Shown here piece after piece: positions 28,083 to 36,742 of a stretch of 64,000 bases of DNA. The DNA comes from Candidatus Didemnitutus sp. (GTDB lineage: Bacteria; Verrucomicrobiota; Verrucomicrobiia; Opitutales; Opitutaceae): assembly GCA_019634575.1 (NCBI GenBank), contig JAHCAY010000001.1:558001-622000 (forward strand), given 5' to 3'. Position 1 is the stretch's first letter, and every line of letters starts with the position of its first letter. Both the position numbers and the translations under genes were made by a program. Below the pieces are notes generated by a model. The model was given only the letters and a program-made list of their open reading frames with translations. It did not search any database and was not told the DNA's origin.

Positions 28083-29963
28083 ATGCAAGCAGAAGGGAAA
28101 GGCCATGTTGCTGCGGCAGGTGCGGGACTGACGCTGGGCGCGCTCGGCGTCGTGTTCGGCGATATCGGCACGAGCCCGCTGTATGCGTTGCGCGAGTGCC
28201 TGAACTACCTGCCGCCGGTCGATCGCGCGCAAGGCGTGCTCGGTGCGCTTTCGCTGGTCTTCTGGGCCATGGTGCTCGTGGTGATCGTGAAGTATCTCGT
28301 GTTCGTGACGCGCGCCGACAACCGCGGCGAGGGCGGCATCTTCGCCCTGCTCGCACTCGGTCACGGCCAGCGGCAGCGCAGCAAAATGGGCGTGATGACC
28401 GTGCTCATCCTGCTCGGCGCCGCGCTGCTTTACGGCGACGGCATCATCACGCCGGCGATTTCGGTTATGGGCGCGGTGGAAGGCATCAACACGTTCACGC
28501 CGGGCTTCGCCGGCTGGGTGCCGTTCCTGTCGGCGATCGTTTTGGGCGGACTTTTTGCAGTGCAATACAAAGGCACGAAGAGCATCGGACGCATCTTTGG
28601 TCCGGCGATGTTGATCTGGTTCATCGTGCTCGGACTGCTCGGCATCTGGCATGTGATCGAGAATCCGGCGGTCTTTGTCGCCCTCGACCCACGCCTCGGC
28701 ATCCGGTTGCTGCTGTCGCACCCGCAGGAATCCGCCGGTTTGCTCGGCTCGGTGGTGCTGGCAATCACCGGTGCCGAGGCGCTCTACGCGGATATGGGCC
28801 ACTTCGGTCGGCGCCACATCGCGCGGGCGTGGTATTTCTGCGCCTTCCCCGGACTGGTGCTGAATTACTTCGGGCAAGGCGCACGCGCCCTCGCCCACCC
28901 CGACGACACCACGCACACGTTCTTCGCGCTCGTGCCGGAGGGCGCGCCACGCCTCGCGCTCACGCTGCTTTCGATCGTCGCGGCCATCATCGCGAGCCAG
29001 GCGATGATCTCCGGCGTGTTCTCGCTCACGCGCCAGGCGATCCAGCTGGGCTATTTTCCGCGGTTGATGATCAACTACACCAACCCCGACCAATCCGGCC
29101 AAATCTACCTGCCGCTCGTGAACGGCCTCCTCGCCGCCGGTTCGATCTACGTCGTGCTCGCGTTCCGCTCCAGCGAACGCCTCGCCGCCGCCTACGGCAT
29201 CGCGGTCACGGGCACGATGGTCGTGACGACGCTGGCCTTCTACGCCGTCCTGCGACTGAACTGGAAATGGCCCGTGTGGCGCGCCGTCCTCCTCTGCGCG
29301 TTTTTCCTCGCGATCGACGTCCCGTTGTTCGCCTCGAATCTCCACAAATTCGCCGACGGCGGCTGGTTTCCCGTGCTCATCGCACTCGGCGTGATCGCGG
29401 TCATGCACACCTGGAAGACCGGCAAGGAGGAGATCTTCCGCCGTATCTACGCCAATGGTGTCACGGAGGACGAGCTCCGCTCCATCGCCCGCAGCGAGCA
29501 CATCACGCGTGTGCGTGGCGCCGGCGTTTTCATGGCGGGCAACCCCACCGGCACGCCGCTGGTGCTGCTGCACCATCTCAAGGCCAACAAGGTTCTCCAC
29601 GAGACCGTCGTCCTGTTGAGCATCGTCACCGAGGAAGTGCCGCACATCCCCGACCACGAACGTCTCACCGTCGCCGAAATCGGCCACGGCGTCTGGCGCG
29701 CCGTCGGCCGCTACGGCTACATGGAGTCTCCCGACGTCTCCCGCCTCATGGAGCAGGTCAAGACCGGCGGCGTGCCGATCAAGCTCAACGAGGCCACTTA
29801 CTACTTCAACCGCGAGATGATCATCACGGGTGGCGAGTCGCGCATGTGGCATTGGGAAAAACGCCTCTACGCGCTCCTCAGCCGCAACGCCCGCCAGGCG
29901 CGCGACTACTATCGCCTGCCACCGATGCAGATCATCGAGGTCGGCATGCCCATCCAGCTCTGA
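28083..29963 (+). CDS. kup: Kup-family potassium uptake protein
   Basis: Low-affinity K+/H+ symporter of the KUP/HAK/KT family in the inner membrane. The N-terminus LGALGVVFGDIGTSPLYALR is diagnostic, and ADNRGEGGIFALLAL follows in the second conserved block. About 12 hydrophobic segments occupy residues 12-440; the cytoplasmic C-terminal domain (about 445-626) includes VFMAGNPTGTPLVLLHHLKA. The 626-residue length is typical. The start region lies 143 bases from the menB start, in a divergent arrangement. No c-di-AMP riboswitch was recognised upstream, although that region is short. Confidence 0.95.
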   Translation: MQAEGKGHVAAAGAGLTLGALGVVFGDIGTSPLYALRECLNYLPPVDRAQGVLGALSLVFWAMVLVVIVKYLVFVTRADNRGEGGIFALLALGHGQRQRSKMGVMTVLILLGAALLYGDGIITPAISVMGAVEGINTFTPGFAGWVPFLSAIVLGGLFAVQYKGTKSIGRIFGPAMLIWFIVLGLLGIWHVIENPAVFVALDPRLGIRLLLSHPQESAGLLGSVVLAITGAEALYADMGHFGRRHIARAWYFCAFPGLVLNYFGQGARALAHPDDTTHTFFALVPEGAPRLALTLLSIVAAIIASQAMISGVFSLTRQAIQLGYFPRLMINYTNPDQSGQIYLPLVNGLLAAGSIYVVLAFRSSERLAAAYGIAVTGTMVVTTLAFYAVLRLNWKWPVWRAVLLCAFFLAIDVPLFASNLHKFADGGWFPVLIALGVIAVMHTWKTGKEEIFRRIYANGVTEDELRSIARSEHITRVRGAGVFMAGNPTGTPLVLLHHLKANKVLHETVVLLSIVTEEVPHIPDHERLTVAEIGHGVWRAVGRYGYMESPDVSRLMEQVKTGGVPIKLNEATYYFNREMIITGGESRMWHWEKRLYALLSRNARQARDYYRLPPMQIIEVGMPIQL

Positions 29964-29971
29964 GCGGCAAC

Positions 29972-29987
29972 GCGCGCCACGGCGCGC
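29972..29987. terminator. G+C-rich hairpin between convergent transporter genes
   Basis: GCGCGCC and GGCGCGC (29972-29978, 29981-29987) form a compact hairpin 8 bases after the kup stop. No T-run follows on either strand, so it may stabilise 3' ends rather than terminate by itself. Confidence 0.35.
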
Positions 29988-30048
29988 AAAGTGGCGGGCG
30001 CGTCCAGCTCCCGCTACTCTCCCCCGTGGTTGCGGCAAACGCGCCGAC

Positions 30049-31554
30049 TCACAGCACCAAGAACGAAAACGCCACGATCAGCGTCGGCACGAGCGCACCG
30101 AGGAGCAGCCCGAGCGGCGACACGCCTTCCGGAAAATACCGCTGCAGGATCGATTGGCCCGCGGGATTCGGGGCATTCGCGATGACCGTCAGGCCGCCGC
30201 CCGTCACCGCACCGGCCACGACGGCGAATTTCAATTCCTCCGTGAATCCCGGCACCAGTGTCGCGAGATACGTGATGAGGGCGTTGTCGTTGAACGCCGT
30301 CAGAATCGTCGCCCCGACGAAGAGCGGCAGCTCGCCGAGGCTGCCCAGCACCGGCTGAATCCACCACGCCTGCAATCCGCCATGGACGACCAGGCCCGCG
30401 AGGAAGAAACCGACCAGCAGCGGCCCGCGCAAATCGAGCCGGCTCTGGTGGTGCGCCGTCGCCTGCGCGAACGCGAGGTAGAACAGGAAGCCGCCGATGA
30501 ACAGCGCCGGGTGATGCGCCATCCAGACCGTGAAACCGAGAAAAACGAGATGCACCGCCGTCACCCACGCCGGCACCGGCTCGCCATCCGCTCCCGCATC
30601 GGCGGCGGGTTTCAGCGCGAGCAGTTCGCGGCGGAACACGAGGAAATAGACGGCGTTCGACAGCACGATACCCATGATCGCATGCCAGCCGAAATGCGTG
30701 AACATGTAAGCCATGTTCCATTGCCAGGCCGCCGCCACCATCAGCACCGGCGGCGCCGCGAAATGCGTCAGCGTGCCGCCGATGGAGACGTTCACGAACA
30801 ACAGGCCGAGCGTGGCGTATTTCAGCCGCCCACTGGGATTCAACGCGTAGAATTGCTTGCCCAGCAGCAAGGCCGCGATGGTCATCGCCGCCGGCTCCGT
30901 GATGAACGAGCCGAGCAGCGGCGCCACGGTGAGAATCGAAAGCCACCACGCCACCGGCCGGCCGCGCCCGAGCGAGGCGACAAGCCGCAGCGTCTGCTCC
31001 GCCAGCCGCAACACGGGCCGTGTCGACGCGAGCGTCATGATGATGACCACGAACAGCGCCTCGGTGTAGTTCACCGTGTTGCTCAAATAGTGGATGCCAG
31101 TGTCGAGCCCCTTGAACCACACGATCGCGCCCAACAAGACTACGACCCAGAAACCGAAAATCGCCTCCACCTCGCCGAGGAAATGCAGGATCTGTCCCCA
31201 GAAACTCACCTCGTCCGGCAGACCGTCATCGTCGCGGTCGGCGAGCGGCGTGCGCGCCGCTTTCCTTTCCAGGCTCGCCGCATGGCGCTCCTCCAGCACG
31301 TGCGCCCAGTGCCGGATCTTGGCGCTGGCGAAGGTGTGCAGGACCGCCAGGACGAAGATGACCGTCGCCACGACGTTGAAAGGCTCCGCAACCGCGCGCG
31401 CCTTGACCACTGCCCACGCCGACGCACCCGGCATGGACGCATAGCTCTCGATCGCCCGCGGGAACGCCTCCATGGGCGCATCGGCGGCGGCGAAAAGCGA
31501 ACCGGCCGCGAGCAACGCGGCGAGGAATCCAAAGCGAATCAAACGGGAAATCAC
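30049..31554 (-). CDS. Putative Na+/H+ antiporter (PF07399-like)
   Basis: 501-residue inner-membrane protein with a cleavable-looking N-terminal segment (1-23, ending FAA-A) and about ten further hydrophobic helices. The layout and conserved parts (PLLGSFITEPAAMTIAALLL, GTLTHFAAPPVLMVA, ILTAFNDNALITYLATLVPG, NAPNPAGQSIL) match the putative sodium/proton antiporter family of the ArsB/NhaD superfamily. The soluble insert after the first helix (about 85-110, DRDDDGLPDE) resembles a calcium-binding loop. The start is GTG 31,554, overlapping the upstream stop (GTGA). Ion specificity is assumed from family membership. It faces kup across 85 bases, so monovalent-cation transport is clustered here. 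Confidence 0.82.
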   Translation of the reverse strand: MISRLIRFGFLAALLAAGSLFAAADAPMEAFPRAIESYASMPGASAWAVVKARAVAEPFNVVATVIFVLAVLHTFASAKIRHWAHVLEERHAASLERKAARTPLADRDDDGLPDEVSFWGQILHFLGEVEAIFGFWVVVLLGAIVWFKGLDTGIHYLSNTVNYTEALFVVIIMTLASTRPVLRLAEQTLRLVASLGRGRPVAWWLSILTVAPLLGSFITEPAAMTIAALLLGKQFYALNPSGRLKYATLGLLFVNVSIGGTLTHFAAPPVLMVAAAWQWNMAYMFTHFGWHAIMGIVLSNAVYFLVFRRELLALKPAADAGADGEPVPAWVTAVHLVFLGFTVWMAHHPALFIGGFLFYLAFAQATAHHQSRLDLRGPLLVGFFLAGLVVHGGLQAWWIQPVLGSLGELPLFVGATILTAFNDNALITYLATLVPGFTEELKFAVVAGAVTGGGLTVIANAPNPAGQSILQRYFPEGVSPLGLLLGALVPTLIVAFSFLVL

Positions 31555-32192
31555 GCGAGCAAGGGGACGATATCGTCGAGGCGGTAGGCGAAGCGGTGCG
31601 CGCCTGCCTTCACAGCGGCACGTTCGGCATAGCGCCCAAAGCCCACGAAAACGTCAACCTCATCGCGCATCTCCAGGTCGCTCGCGCCGTCGCCGATCGC
31701 GATCACGCGGCCCGGCCGCAATTCCGCGCGCAGGCGGCGCACCACCTCGGGCTTGCCGCCCTTGCGCGACGCCGGGTGCGGCGTGAAGCCCGCGTAGTGC
31801 CCCGCCGCGTCGAACTGAAGTTCCACCGCCTCGATGCGATCGATGCCGAGGAAATCCGCCAGCGGGCGGATCGCCTGCACGAAGCCGCCGCTGATGATCA
31901 GCGGCGTCCAGCCGGCCGCCTTCGCCGCCGCCACGGTCGCCGCGGCCGTCGGCTCGATCTCGCGCAGATAGAGCGCCGCGACGCGCGCGACGTCGGATTG
32001 CGCCGGGCGGATCAGTTCGAGGCGCTGGCCGAAAATCTGCTCGAGCGGGATGCGGCCTTCCATCGCGTCGCGCGTCATCCGCTCGCTCTGGCGAAAGCAT
32101 TCCTCGCCGCGCAGGCGGGCGAATTCATCCACGCCTTCGATGGCGCTGAGCGTGGAATCGCAGTCGAAGCAGAGGAGTTTCACGTCGGACAC
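31551..32192 (-). CDS. HAD-family phosphatase, SerB-like
   Basis: 213 residues from GTG 32,192 (a second GTG lies nine bases on). HAD motifs are complete: CFDCDSTL (motif I, D-x-D-S-T), IISGGF (motif II region), and IAIGDGASDLEM (motif IV). The size and the helical cap EFARLRGEECFRQSERMTRD match phosphoserine phosphatase, the last step of serine synthesis, but related phosphatases share these. The stop overlaps the antiporter's start, a coupling with no clear functional reason. It is downstream of the L31 terminator on the same strand. Confidence 0.8.
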   Translation of the reverse strand: MSDVKLLCFDCDSTLSAIEGVDEFARLRGEECFRQSERMTRDAMEGRIPLEQIFGQRLELIRPAQSDVARVAALYLREIEPTAAATVAAAKAAGWTPLIISGGFVQAIRPLADFLGIDRIEAVELQFDAAGHYAGFTPHPASRKGGKPEVVRRLRAELRPGRVIAIGDGASDLEMRDEVDVFVGFGRYAERAAVKAGAHRFAYRLDDIVPLLA

Positions 32193-32261
32193 GCGCCGAC
32201 CAAAACACCCGGCGCGCGCCGCGCCCACTCTTTTCCGTGTCCCATGCCGCCCGAATCCGGC

Positions 32262-32292
32262 CAAAGAAAAAGCCCTCCACGACGGGAGGGCT
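32262..32292 (-). terminator. Rho-independent terminator after rpmE
   Basis: On the minus strand, AGCCCTCC and GGAGGGCT (32,292-32,285 and 32,278-32,271) form a perfect 8-bp stem with a 6-base loop, followed by a T-rich run TTTTCTTTG. It lies 24 bases past the L31 stop and should end the L36-L31 transcript before the phosphatase gene. Confidence 0.9.
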
Positions 32293-32316
32293 GCGGGAAA
32301 GTCGCTTCGCGCGCGC

Positions 32317-32571
32317 TTATTTCTTCGCGGCGCCGCGCTTGAACTTCGAGGTGAACTTCTCGACGCGGCCGGCGGTGTCGACGAGGCGCTTCTCGCCGGT
32401 GTAGGCGGGATGCGAGTCCATCGTGACGTCGCGGACGATGACGAAGTAGTCCTCGCCGTCGATCTTCTCGGTGCGGGCGGACTTCATCGTGGACTTGGTG
32501 AGGAAACGCTTGCCCGTGCCGATATCGAGGAAGCAAACGTTGTTCAAAGCGGGATGGCCTTGGGCTTTCAT
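32317..32571 (-). CDS. rpmE2: 50S ribosomal protein L31, type B
   Basis: 84 residues with the type B signature: HPALNNVCFLDIGTGKRFLT near the start and SHPAYTGEKRLVDTAGRVEKF near the end. The zinc-binding C-x-x-C ... C-x-x-C of classical L31 is absent, leaving one cysteine. It is followed by an intrinsic terminator and preceded, 19 bases away, by L36, so both come from one short operon. Two zinc-independent ribosomal proteins together is the arrangement of zinc-sparing paralogues in some bacteria. No Zur-box-like palindrome was seen upstream. Confidence 0.95.
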   Translation of the reverse strand: MKAQGHPALNNVCFLDIGTGKRFLTKSTMKSARTEKIDGEDYFVIVRDVTMDSHPAYTGEKRLVDTAGRVEKFTSKFKRGAAKK

Positions 32572-32590
32572 GGCAGGAAATTCAGGTTAA

Positions 32591-32716
32591 TCAGCCCTGG
32601 CGCGCCTTGTAGCGCGGGTCGGTCTTGTTGATGACGTAGATGCGGCCCTTGCGGCGGACGACTTGGCAGTCCGGGTGACGCGTCTTGGCGGATTTGATGG
32701 AGGAAACGACTTTCAT
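32591..32716 (-). CDS. rpmJ: 50S ribosomal protein L36, type B
   Basis: 41 residues, below the size limit of many gene finders: [18 protein letters not shown] then [20 protein letters not shown]. This is the variant with the inserted H-P-D-C block and without the zinc-binding C-x2-C ... C ... H set, as in E. coli YkgO. The ATG at 32,716 follows a near-perfect -35 box, TTGACA, at 32,756-32,751 on the minus strand. The distance of only 35 bases would leave almost no leader. It is the first gene of the L36-L31 pair. Confidence 0.93.
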   Translation of the reverse strand: MKVVSSIKSAKTRHPDCQVVRRKGRIYVINKTDPRYKARQG

Positions 32717-32750
32717 AAAAGCGATAGAAGAAGAGAGTCGCGTCGGGGGG

Positions 32751-32756
32751 TGTCAA
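32751..32756 (-). promoter_or_regulatory. Candidate -35 box for the rpmJ-rpmE2 operon
   Basis: A perfect TTGACA on the minus strand, 35 bases before the rpmJ ATG. No good TATAAT-like partner is present at 16-19 bases; the nearest T/A-rich hexamer, TTCTAT, is 21 bases away. If used, the transcript would start at or just before the ATG. Confidence 0.35.
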
Positions 32757-32879
32757 AGGAAATCTCCGGCCGGCGACGGTCACCGCGGAAATTCCGCAAG
32801 AACCTGCGCCTAAACACGTCGCCGGGCGGCACTTTTGCCTCCCGGCACGCCGCGAGTCGCTCGCGGCCGGACGGCGAAA

Positions 32880-34157
32880 TCAGCCGAAAACCCGCCGCAG
32901 CTCCTCGATCGCGCTCTCCGGCATCGGCACGAGCCGGCCGATGGGCCGCGCGAGCAGCAAGGCCTCGGCGGTGGCTTCGAGCACCTCCAACCGATCGAAC
33001 GCCTCGAGCAAGGTCCGTCCGACCACGAGCACTCCCTCGTTGGTGATGAGCACGGCGGGGGCCTCCTCGAGCGAAATCCGGCCCGCGATTTCCGCAGCGT
33101 CCTCCACCAAACGAAGAAACGGCAGCCGCAAAACCTGTCGCAACACGACCGCGCTTTCGGGGATCGTATTCGGATTCAACGGCGCATCGGTCAGGCAGAA
33201 CGCCGACGCGTGGATCGGTTGCGCATTGATGATCGCTCCGACTTTCGGGTGCCGCGCGTAGATTTCCGCGTGGAGCCGCACTGCGCGGCTCGGCGTTTGG
33301 CCGGCCGTGGCGGCGCCGTTCTCGACGCGCACCAAGCCGGGCGCCTCCAACTCGAGGCGATCACGCCGGCGCGGCGTAATGACGAAGGCATCGCCTTGCA
33401 CGCGGGCCGAGAACGCGCCCGCCGTGCTGATCAGCAGACGCTGCGCGTAGGCGCGCTGGACATAGCGACAGATGTCTCCGCGCAACTGCAATTCGGTCGT
33501 GCCCGGCACGTGCGGCGGGAGCGCCGCGAGTTCCGGAACCGTATCGCGACCGAGCGCCGATGCCGGGGCGACCAATCGCGGCCCGAGGCCGCTGGCGCGC
33601 ACGAGCGTTTGCGCGAGGAATTCCAGCGTCTCGAAGCGCTGAAAGGCGTCCTGCAAATCGGAGCCACCGACCACGACGCCGTGGTTTTCGAGCAGGACGG
33701 ACGCCGCGCCGGTCGCGAACGCCGCCGCGATGTTGTCGCCGAGCTGTTGCGTGCCCGGGCACGCGTAGGGCGCGAACACGATTTTTCCGCACACGTCGAA
33801 AACGTGCGTCTGCACGCGCGTGTCCGGCAGCTCACGGCAGATGGAAAACGCCACGAGCGCGCCGGGATGCGCATGCACGATCGCCTTCAGGTCCGGACGG
33901 CGGCGGTAGATTTCGGCATGAAACGGCAACTCCGATGACGGCGGATGGAGACCTTCGACGGTGCCGTCCGGGCGCACGCGCACGATGTCGCCCGGAGTCA
34001 GGTTGCCCTTGTCGACCCGCGACGGCGTGATCCAGATGCTGCCATCTTCGTCGCGGATCGAGAGATTGCCTCCCGAAGTGGTCGTCATGCGCAGGCGATA
34101 GATGCGCGCCATCGTCGCTACGAGTTGTTCCCGAGGATGCAGCCAGCTGGAGTTCAT
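32880..34157 (-). CDS. Tandem class II aldolase/adducin-domain protein with a degenerate second domain
   Basis: 425 residues holding two class II aldolase domains. Domain 1 (about 5-190) keeps the phosphate loop SGGNLS (28-33), catalytic Glu in SSELPFHAE (E76), zinc ligands HAHP (H95, H97) and ENHG (H159). Domain 2 (about 220-405) has the same fold pattern but reads A292, N311, Q313 and E374 at those four places (SRAVRLHAE, NAQP, TNEG), so it cannot bind zinc or do the chemistry. The family includes fuculose- and rhamnulose-phosphate aldolases. It is the last gene of a deoxysugar module led by a fucose-isomerase-like gene, 160 bases after the next aldolase gene. Exact substrate unproven. Confidence 0.85.
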   Translation of the reverse strand: MNSSWLHPREQLVATMARIYRLRMTTTSGGNLSIRDEDGSIWITPSRVDKGNLTPGDIVRVRPDGTVEGLHPPSSELPFHAEIYRRRPDLKAIVHAHPGALVAFSICRELPDTRVQTHVFDVCGKIVFAPYACPGTQQLGDNIAAAFATGAASVLLENHGVVVGGSDLQDAFQRFETLEFLAQTLVRASGLGPRLVAPASALGRDTVPELAALPPHVPGTTELQLRGDICRYVQRAYAQRLLISTAGAFSARVQGDAFVITPRRRDRLELEAPGLVRVENGAATAGQTPSRAVRLHAEIYARHPKVGAIINAQPIHASAFCLTDAPLNPNTIPESAVVLRQVLRLPFLRLVEDAAEIAGRISLEEAPAVLITNEGVLVVGRTLLEAFDRLEVLEATAEALLLARPIGRLVPMPESAIEELRRVFG

Positions 34158-34317
34158 AATTGGAGAAAGTCGGACAAACGGACGGAACGCGCACTGCGCG
34201 CGGCCGATGCAAGCGAGTAATGCCCCACCCTTCCGCGCATCGCGAGCTCGGCGCCGCTTGACGGTTCGATGCTTTTGGCGGCGCGGTCTTGGGCCTATCC
34301 GAACGCGAAGGCCGGAC

Positions 34318-35064
34318 TCAAATCCCGAGCACCTTCCTCCGGTGGTGCTCGTCGGCGCGACCTGCTATGCGCGCGACCTGCTCGGGCGAAAGATACTTTA
34401 CCGCACCGATGCTGGCGGCACCGATGAGGATGCGCGCCGCTTTCTCCGCCATGAGCGTCGCGGCTTGGACGGCTGCCGCAGTCGGCCCGATGGCGATGAG
34501 GCCGTGGTTTTCGAGCAGAATGACGCGCGGCAGCTGCCCGTGTTTTTCCCGAAACGCGAGCGTCTCGCACCGGATCGCCCGCGCGAGCGCGAGCCCCGGA
34601 TCCGTGTAGGGCACGAAGACGCTCGCTGTCCCGCAGCACACAATCTCGTCCGGGAAGAGGCGGTTCGCCGCGAATGCACGCGCATGCTCGGAACACAGCA
34701 CGCCGTTCACCGCGATCGGATGCGTGTGCCCGACGAAGTTCACGCCCGGCAAACTGAGCAGCCACGCGTGGAAAACCGCCTCGACCGACGGCTTTTTGCC
34801 CTGTGGCTGCCGCCGCGAGCGCAGCAAGACCGTTTCGACTTCCGCATCACCGGCCGAGGTGTCGTCGAGCAACGCCACGAGCGGCGCGGCATCGCACGTC
34901 GTGACGTCTGCCTCCGCGAGCGTGGCCAGCGTGCTGCCGCTGGCCTTCACCAGAAAATCTCCGCTCTCGAGCCGGCACGAAGTATTGCCCTCGCCGAGGA
35001 TGGCGAGCTGTCGCTCGGGAGCGCCGAGTTCCCGGGAAAGACCGAGCAGCGTGGAGAGGCTCAT
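34318..35064 (-). CDS. Class II aldolase/adducin-family protein
   Basis: 248 residues, one complete domain: phosphate loop GEGNTS (24-29), catalytic Glu in PSVEAVFHAW (E95), zinc ligands HTHP (H113, H115) and ENHG (H187). The G-E-G-N-T-S variant of the phosphate loop is the form seen in the aldolase half of RhaE-like and related L-rhamnulose/L-fuculose enzymes rather than in FucA. It begins 2 bases after the fucose-isomerase-family gene ends, so the two are surely cotranscribed. The product would be dihydroxyacetone phosphate plus lactaldehyde if the substrate is a 6-deoxyketose 1-phosphate. No kinase gene is present nearby. Confidence 0.85.
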   Translation of the reverse strand: MSLSTLLGLSRELGAPERQLAILGEGNTSCRLESGDFLVKASGSTLATLAEADVTTCDAAPLVALLDDTSAGDAEVETVLLRSRRQPQGKKPSVEAVFHAWLLSLPGVNFVGHTHPIAVNGVLCSEHARAFAANRLFPDEIVCCGTASVFVPYTDPGLALARAIRCETLAFREKHGQLPRVILLENHGLIAIGPTAAAVQAATLMAEKAARILIGAASIGAVKYLSPEQVARIAGRADEHHRRKVLGI

Positions 35065-35066
35065 GG

Positions 35067-36695
35067 TCAGAACGCGGAACCGTCGGCTTTCGTGCCGCAG
35101 AGCGAGACCTCGACGCCGAGATCGGCAGCGAGCGCCGCCTTCGTATAGAGCGCGAGATCGGCGGCGGCGGCGGAGTCGGCGTAGGCGACTTGAATGTGGT
35201 TGGCCTTGTGGCGCGCCATCATGCGATCGCGATCGATGCCGTAGGTGACCGCGTGCATGATCGGCCATTGATAGGTGGTTTCCTTCCAGCGGCGCTCGGT
35301 CTCCGCCTCGGGCAACGCGATGACCTTCGCGCGGCCGAGGTCCAGCTTGAGTTTGCCTTTCTCGATGAAGAAACGGCTCCAGACAATCTCGCCCGGCTTC
35401 GCGACGCCACGCAGCGTGCCGCCGCCGAGGCGGAAATACATCGCCGGCTGGCGATGCGAATCGCTGCCCGCCCAGCCGCCGACGTGATGCGCGGGCGGAG
35501 CGCTGCCGGAGATGAGAAACACCCAGACGTATTCGTCGGTGGTGCCGGAGCGGTCGAAGTCGCCCCAGCGCAGATCGTGCAACGTGTTCTCGACCGGCTG
35601 GCCGAGCGCGCGGTGCACGCGATAGGTCAGCAATCCGTCGAGGCCGGCGCATTCGTCGACTTCGTTGAAATGCGGAATCGGCTCGCCGTCGCGGATGATG
35701 CTGCCGTCGGCACGACGCACCGGCGGGCGGTCGGCGTTGTTCAAGGTGCCTTCGACGAGGTCGGAGGCCGGCAACAGGTCCTTCAGTCCCTGCTGGTATT
35801 GGATGCCGATCGTGTCGCAGCCGAACTCGTCGGCGATGCGCACGGCGGCGATGTAGGTCTTGCACTGCCAGAGCACCTGCCGGCGCGTGAGATCGGTCTC
35901 CTCGTCCGGGCCGAAGTGAAACTTCAAGCCGCGCTTCACATACCAATCGAAAACCTCCTGCGCCTCCTTGTCCGAAACCTGCGTGGCGCCGTAGTAGAGC
36001 GCGGACTGCGACAGGCGCTCCTTGAAGACGCCGGTCGGAAACAGGAGCTCGTCCGGGATGATGGCGTTGAACATGCCCATGCAACCCTCATCGAACACGC
36101 CCATGATGCTCTTTTTCGTCCGCAGCTCCTGCGCGAGTCCGCGGGCGAGCTGCCGCGCCCGGGCCGGCACGCGGCAGCGTGCGAGGGAGCGCACATGATT
36201 CGTGCGATGCGCGACCTTGCCGGTCTTCAGCCAGCGCTCGAGACCACTGAGGAACTTGGCGTCATCGAAGTTCTCGCTCCACAACGTCGAGTAGGCGACG
36301 CCCGCCTTCGTCAGCGAGCCGTTCAAGTTGAGCATGCCGACCAGGCCCGGCCACGTGCCCGACCAGTTCGCCACGGTGAGAATCGGTCCGCGATGCGAGA
36401 CGAGTCCTGGCAGGAGATGATGCGAATACTGCCAGACGGACTCGGCGACGATCAGCGGCTTCTGCGGGTCGATCTGGGCAAACACCGCCAGACCTTCCTT
36501 CTGCGAGCCAATGAAACCGTGCTTGCGCGCCGCATCATACGGATGCGCTCGCTCCAGCTTGTAACCGAAACGCTTCAACGCAGCGGCGAGCTGCGCTTCC
36601 ATGGCCGCTTGCGCGGGCCAGCACTTTTCGTTCGCGGATTGACGCAGGTCGCCGTTCGCGACGAGCAGGACGGTCTTCGACGAGGATTTTTTCAT
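35067..36695 (-). CDS. L-fucose/L-arabinose isomerase-family protein
   Basis: 542 residues, close to the length of FucI (about 590). The metal-binding glutamate lies in [10 protein letters not shown] (199-208), and the C-terminal histidine block is [10 protein letters not shown] (494-503), matching the ARH-x-x-N-H-I segment of fucose isomerases. A central [13 protein letters not shown] (396-408) is also family-like. It probably converts a 6-deoxyaldose (L-fucose) or pentose into its ketose. It heads a minus-strand unit with two class II aldolase genes and is divergent from an AraC regulator, with only 47 bases between the starts. That regulator is therefore the likely controller. Confidence 0.85.
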   Translation of the reverse strand: MKKSSSKTVLLVANGDLRQSANEKCWPAQAAMEAQLAAALKRFGYKLERAHPYDAARKHGFIGSQKEGLAVFAQIDPQKPLIVAESVWQYSHHLLPGLVSHRGPILTVANWSGTWPGLVGMLNLNGSLTKAGVAYSTLWSENFDDAKFLSGLERWLKTGKVAHRTNHVRSLARCRVPARARQLARGLAQELRTKKSIMGVFDEGCMGMFNAIIPDELLFPTGVFKERLSQSALYYGATQVSDKEAQEVFDWYVKRGLKFHFGPDEETDLTRRQVLWQCKTYIAAVRIADEFGCDTIGIQYQQGLKDLLPASDLVEGTLNNADRPPVRRADGSIIRDGEPIPHFNEVDECAGLDGLLTYRVHRALGQPVENTLHDLRWGDFDRSGTTDEYVWVFLISGSAPPAHHVGGWAGSDSHRQPAMYFRLGGGTLRGVAKPGEIVWSRFFIEKGKLKLDLGRAKVIALPEAETERRWKETTYQWPIMHAVTYGIDRDRMMARHKANHIQVAYADSAAAADLALYTKAALAADLGVEVSLCGTKADGSAF

Positions 36696-36742
36696 GGGGA
36701 GAATGGAGATGGATATCATAGCCGGCGCTCTAGCGGCTTTGA
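36696..36742. promoter_or_regulatory. Divergent promoter region, isomerase/AraC
   Basis: The 47 bases between the two divergent start codons must hold or overlap both promoters. It contains an inverted repeat AGCCG...CGGCT and a GGATATCA segment but no consensus -10/-35 pair. If the AraC gene starts at one of the later in-frame ATGs (36,764 or 36,782), the region is correspondingly longer. Confidence 0.35.

Noticed and set aside
28080..30038. A 652-residue open frame antisense to kup.
   Set aside because: It lies fully opposite a complete, motif-rich Kup gene. In G+C-rich DNA, stop codons are rare in the frame facing third positions, and the translation is Arg/Glu/His-rich with no domain.
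31482..31554. Signal peptide on the Na+/H+ antiporter as evidence for an exported soluble protein.
   Set aside because: The following ten hydrophobic helices make it an integral inner-membrane protein; an N-terminal cleavable segment is compatible with that.
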